NCBI GenBank assembly: GCA_002337085.1
Contig: DDFH01000003.1
Span: forward strand, 62,001-126,000
DNA from: Hyphomonadaceae bacterium UBA1933
GTDB lineage: Bacteria > Pseudomonadota > Alphaproteobacteria > Caulobacterales > Aquidulcibacteraceae
Direction of reading: 5' to 3'
Length of the DNA: 64,000 nt
Part shown: one piece after another, positions 61,555 to 64,000 of the stretch
How the letters are laid out: every line of letters begins with the position of its first letter
Position numbering within the stretch: position 1 is the stretch's first letter
Notes under the pieces: generated by a model
The model's database searches: none
The model's input: only the letters and a program-made list of their open reading frames with translations
Told to the model about the DNA's origin: nothing
Position numbers and translations under genes: made by a program

Positions 61555-61710
61555 GAATAATATGATGTTGAAAGTGCATCAAAAATCTGATGTCAGTTTA
61601 AATACAATTATGGGGCAATAATTCCGCCATTAGCAATTGCAAAATTGCCGCAAAAAGTGCATAGGCAGTCCCATAAAATTGGAAAATCACCAGAAAAACT
61701 GGAAATTTAA

Positions 61711-62790
61711 ATGACTTTGGAAATTGAAAAATTAGAAGGTGAATTATTGGCGCAATTGGATGCGGCAAATAATGAAGCCTCACTAGAAGAATTACGGGTT
61801 ACAGCGCTTGGCAAAAAAGGCAGCGTATCAGAACTTTTAAAGGGTTTGGGCGGTATGTCCCCCGAAGAGCGTCAGGTTTTTGGGCCAAAAGTAAACGGCC
61901 TTAAAAATAAACTTAATGACCTTCTCAATGAAAAGAAAATTGCCCTTGCCGATAAGGCGCTTGATGAACGTTTGCTTGCCGAACATCTTGATGTAACTTT
62001 GCCTGCAAAGGCGCGCCGCCAAGGTTCAATCCACCCAATCATGCAAGTGTTTGAAGAAGTGGCAACCATTTTCGCCGACATGGGCTTTAGCGTTAAGGAA
62101 GGCCCAGATATTGAGGATGATTTTCATAATTTCACGGCGCTAAATTTCCCTGAAAAGCATCCGGCGCGTGACATGCACGACACATTCTTTATGCAGCCAG
62201 ATGAAAATGGCGTGCGTAAACTTTTGCGTACCCATACTTCACCAGTGCAAATTCGCACTATGAAGAATGAAAAGCCGCCAATTCGTATTGTTGCGCCTGG
62301 TCGTACTTATCGTTGTGACTATGATCAAACCCACACCCCAATGTTCCACCAAATCGAAGGTTTGGTAATCGAAGAGGGTGTGCATATGGGGCATTTAAAA
62401 GGCGTGTTGATGGAATTTTTGGCGCGCTTTTTTGAGGTTGATGAAGCACAAGTTCAATTCCGCCCACACCATTTCCCATTCACCGAACCATCTGCTGAGG
62501 TTGATGTTCGTTGCGACCGTTCGGGCAAGGAATTAAAAATCGGAACTGGTAATGATTGGTTGGAAATTTTGGGCTGTGGCATGGTGCATCCTAATGTCCT
62601 AACCGCATGTGGTCTTGATCCTGAGGTTTATCAAGGTTTTGCATTCGGTATGGGTATTGATCGCCTTGCAATGCTTAAATACGGCATCCCCGATTTGCGC
62701 GATATGTTTAATAGCGATGTTAGATGGCTTGAAAACTTTGGCTTTGAAGCATTGTTTAGCCCGTCAGTAACTGCGGGATTATCGAGATAG
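61711..62790 (+). CDS. pheS: Phenylalanyl-tRNA synthetase alpha subunit
   Basis: Catalytic subunit of class II PheRS, 359 residues. A helical N-terminal tRNA-binding arm (about 1-95) is followed by HPIMQVFEEVATIFADMGFS, FHNFTALNFPEKHPARDMHD, motif 2 LLRTHTSPVQIRTM with PIRIVAPGRTYRCDYDQTHT, and motif 3 FAFGMGIDRLAMLKYGIPDLR. It functions as alpha2beta2 with PheT, 107 bases downstream; two REP-like hairpins lie in between. Confidence 0.97.
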   Translation: MTLEIEKLEGELLAQLDAANNEASLEELRVTALGKKGSVSELLKGLGGMSPEERQVFGPKVNGLKNKLNDLLNEKKIALADKALDERLLAEHLDVTLPAKARRQGSIHPIMQVFEEVATIFADMGFSVKEGPDIEDDFHNFTALNFPEKHPARDMHDTFFMQPDENGVRKLLRTHTSPVQIRTMKNEKPPIRIVAPGRTYRCDYDQTHTPMFHQIEGLVIEEGVHMGHLKGVLMEFLARFFEVDEAQVQFRPHHFPFTEPSAEVDVRCDRSGKELKIGTGNDWLEILGCGMVHPNVLTACGLDPEVYQGFAFGMGIDRLAMLKYGIPDLRDMFNSDVRWLENFGFEALFSPSVTAGLSR

Positions 62791-62792
62791 TT

Positions 62793-62819
62793 TGTCATCC
62801 CGCACTTGCTGCGGGATCT
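62793..62819 (+). repeat. REP-like palindrome, short-loop form
   Basis: TGTCATCCCGCA, CTTG loop, CTGCGGGATCT, three bases after the pheS stop. With the next unit it forms an inverted pair. Confidence 0.85.
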
Positions 62820-62827
62820 AATATCGA

Positions 62828-62854
62828 AGACCCCGCAACAAGTGCGGGGTGACA
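62828..62854 (-). repeat. REP-like palindrome, short-loop form
   Basis: AGACCCCGCAA, CAAG loop, TGCGGGGTGACA, the inverse of its neighbour eight bases away. The pair sits inside the pheST operon. Confidence 0.85.
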
Positions 62855-62897
62855 TCTCCCCTAAAATTGGGGAATAAAAATAAAATTTGGTGATAAA

Positions 62898-64000
62898 ATG
62901 AAATTCACAATTAACTGGCTAAAAGATTATTTACAAACTGATGCAAGTGCCGATGAAATCGTTGCGGCGATGACAATGGCGGGGCTTGAGGTTGAGGATG
63001 TTGAAAATCCTGCTGAAAAGCTAAAGGCGTTTTCGGTTGTAAAAATTATTGAGGCTGTGCAGCATCCAAATGCTGATAAACTTCGGGTATGTCAGGTTGA
63101 AACCAACCAAGGCCGTTTGGAAATTGTTTGCGGTGCGCCAAATGCACGTGCAGGGCTTACCACTATTTTCGCGCCAATCGGCACATGCGTTGAGGCATTG
63201 GGCGTAACTTTAGAAGCCAAACCAGTGCGCGGCATCGTGTCAAACGGCATGATGTGTTCATATGAAGAATTGGGAATAAGCGGCGATTCATCAGGTATTA
63301 TCGAATTGCCTGACGATGTTGCTGTTGGCACTTCTGCGGCGGCGGCACTTGGCATTGATGACGTAACCATTGATTTTGAGGTAACACCAAACCGCCCTGA
63401 TTGGCTTGGGGTTAATTCAATTGCGCGTGAACTTGCGGCACGTGGTTTGGGTAAATTTACCGACCGCGAAATCAAAGAAGTTCAAGGCACATTCAAAAGC
63501 GAAGTTACGGTTAAAACCGAAACTTCTGCCTGTCCATTATTCTATGGTCGCCTGATTAAAGGTGTGAAAAATGGCCCATCACCAAAATGGCTGCAAGATA
63601 GAATTAAGGCAATTGGTTTGCGCCCGATTAATGCGCTTGTGGATATTACAAACTTCATTTCAATCGATCGTGCGCGCCCACTTCATGTTTATGATGTTGC
63701 GAAATTAAAGGGCAATATTATTGCCCGTGCAGGTAATGATGGCGAAAGCTTTGTTGCACTTGATGACAAGACTTATAATGTCGGCGCGCAAATGTGCGTT
63801 ATCGCCGATGATAGTGGTGTTATCGGCCTTGGTGGCGTTATGGGTGGGGTTTCAACGGGTTGCGATGAAAATACCACCGATGTTTTTGTTGAATCCGCAT
63901 ATTTTGAACCATTAAGCATTTTCCAAACCGGGCGGGCAACAGGTATTCAATCCGATGCAAAATATCGCTTTGAACGTGGGGTTGACCCGGCATTCACCAA
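62898..64000 (+). CDS. pheT: Phenylalanyl-tRNA synthetase beta subunit (partial, C-terminus off the right edge)
   Basis: First ~367 of about 800 residues. It begins MKFTINWLKDYLQTDASADE, then the EMAP/tRNA-binding domain with VVKIIEAVQHPNADKLRVCQ and GAPNARAGL, then the B3/B4 editing domain with DFEVTPNRPDWLGVNSIARE, INALVDITNF and ALDDKTY. The ATG lies in a TTTGGTGATAAA context with only a weak SD (GGTGA). It reads to the window end without a stop. Confidence 0.96.
   Translation, partial: MKFTINWLKDYLQTDASADEIVAAMTMAGLEVEDVENPAEKLKAFSVVKIIEAVQHPNADKLRVCQVETNQGRLEIVCGAPNARAGLTTIFAPIGTCVEALGVTLEAKPVRGIVSNGMMCSYEELGISGDSSGIIELPDDVAVGTSAAAALGIDDVTIDFEVTPNRPDWLGVNSIARELAARGLGKFTDREIKEVQGTFKSEVTVKTETSACPLFYGRLIKGVKNGPSPKWLQDRIKAIGLRPINALVDITNFISIDRARPLHVYDVAKLKGNIIARAGNDGESFVALDDKTYNVGAQMCVIADDSGVIGLGGVMGGVSTGCDENTTDVFVESAYFEPLSIFQTGRATGIQSDAKYRFERGVDPAFT

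Noticed and set aside
1..64000. tRNA, rRNA, CRISPR, insertion sequence or prophage.
   Set aside because: No T-loop/anticodon pattern, rRNA segment, regularly spaced direct repeat, transposase, integrase or phage structural gene was found in any gap or frame.

Overview
The window is chromosomal DNA from an alphaproteobacterium of moderate to low G+C content. The evidence for that group is the combination of a DUF3422 protein, a 58-residue NDUFS6-like zinc-finger protein, a TauE/SafE plus TIGR02186 gene pair, glnD next to murJ, an ahcY/tsaE/amgK/murU block, and FeoAB, HslVU and PutA of alphaproteobacterial size. The TonB receptor and spinster-like MFS genes suggest an aerobic heterotroph of a Caulobacterales, Hyphomonadaceae or sphingomonad type. 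The order cannot be fixed from sequence alone. No rRNA, tRNA, CRISPR array, prophage or insertion sequence was found.

Layout. 1-10 kb: a Kup potassium transporter running off the left edge, an SDR oxidoreductase, rpmE, a DUF937 protein, then a leftward arginine-succinyltransferase operon (M20 hydrolase, astA, astD, secreted DUF1444-like protein) and a rightward leucine dehydrogenase-thiD pair. 10.1-13.4 kb: a repeat-rich intergenic region, a small zinc-finger gene, and a YtrA-type GntR/ABC-exporter operon with a clear operator over its own promoter. 13.4-22.7 kb: a periplasmic thioredoxin-like protein, peptide deformylase, DUF3422, then a divergent catabolic cluster (acyl-CoA ligase and TetR leftward; alpha/beta hydrolase, TonB receptor and MFS rightward) around a perfect 9-bp dyad. 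22.7-35 kb: Mrp ATPase, a YgaV/BigR-like sulfur-responsive ArsR repressor, FeoAB with a Fur-like box, a five-EF-hand protein, a DUF2939 lipoprotein, TauE/SafE-TIGR02186, an APC permease and PutA. 35-46 kb: a GT4 glycosyltransferase, ArgJ, HslVU, three tandem overlapping paralogues of a secreted six-cysteine DUF3298-like protein, and a GGDEF-EAL protein with a degenerate GGDEF motif. 45.5-50.5 kb: infC (start codon AUA), glnD, murJ. 50.5-52.5 kb: an AT-rich accessory patch with three unrecognised genes, bordered by repeats. 52.6-64 kb: ahcY, tsaE-amgK-murU, an acyltransferase with a damaged or unusual start, rpmI-rplT, two LysE exporters, an SLC13 permease, pheS and the start of pheT.

How the genes work together. 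Arginine (AstA, AstD), proline (PutA), branched-chain amino acids (leucine dehydrogenase), the APC permease and the LysE exporters give the segment an amino-acid catabolism and transport theme. AmgK, MurU and MurJ serve peptidoglycan recycling and lipid II flipping. The most unusual structure is a pair of ~175-bp intergenic modules near 10.3 kb and 50.7 kb, in opposite orientation, each with two tandem 10-bp-phased motifs (ATGTCAGGAA type and ATGTCAACAA type) exactly 66 bp apart and each flanked by REP-like palindromes of one family that recurs eight times in the window.
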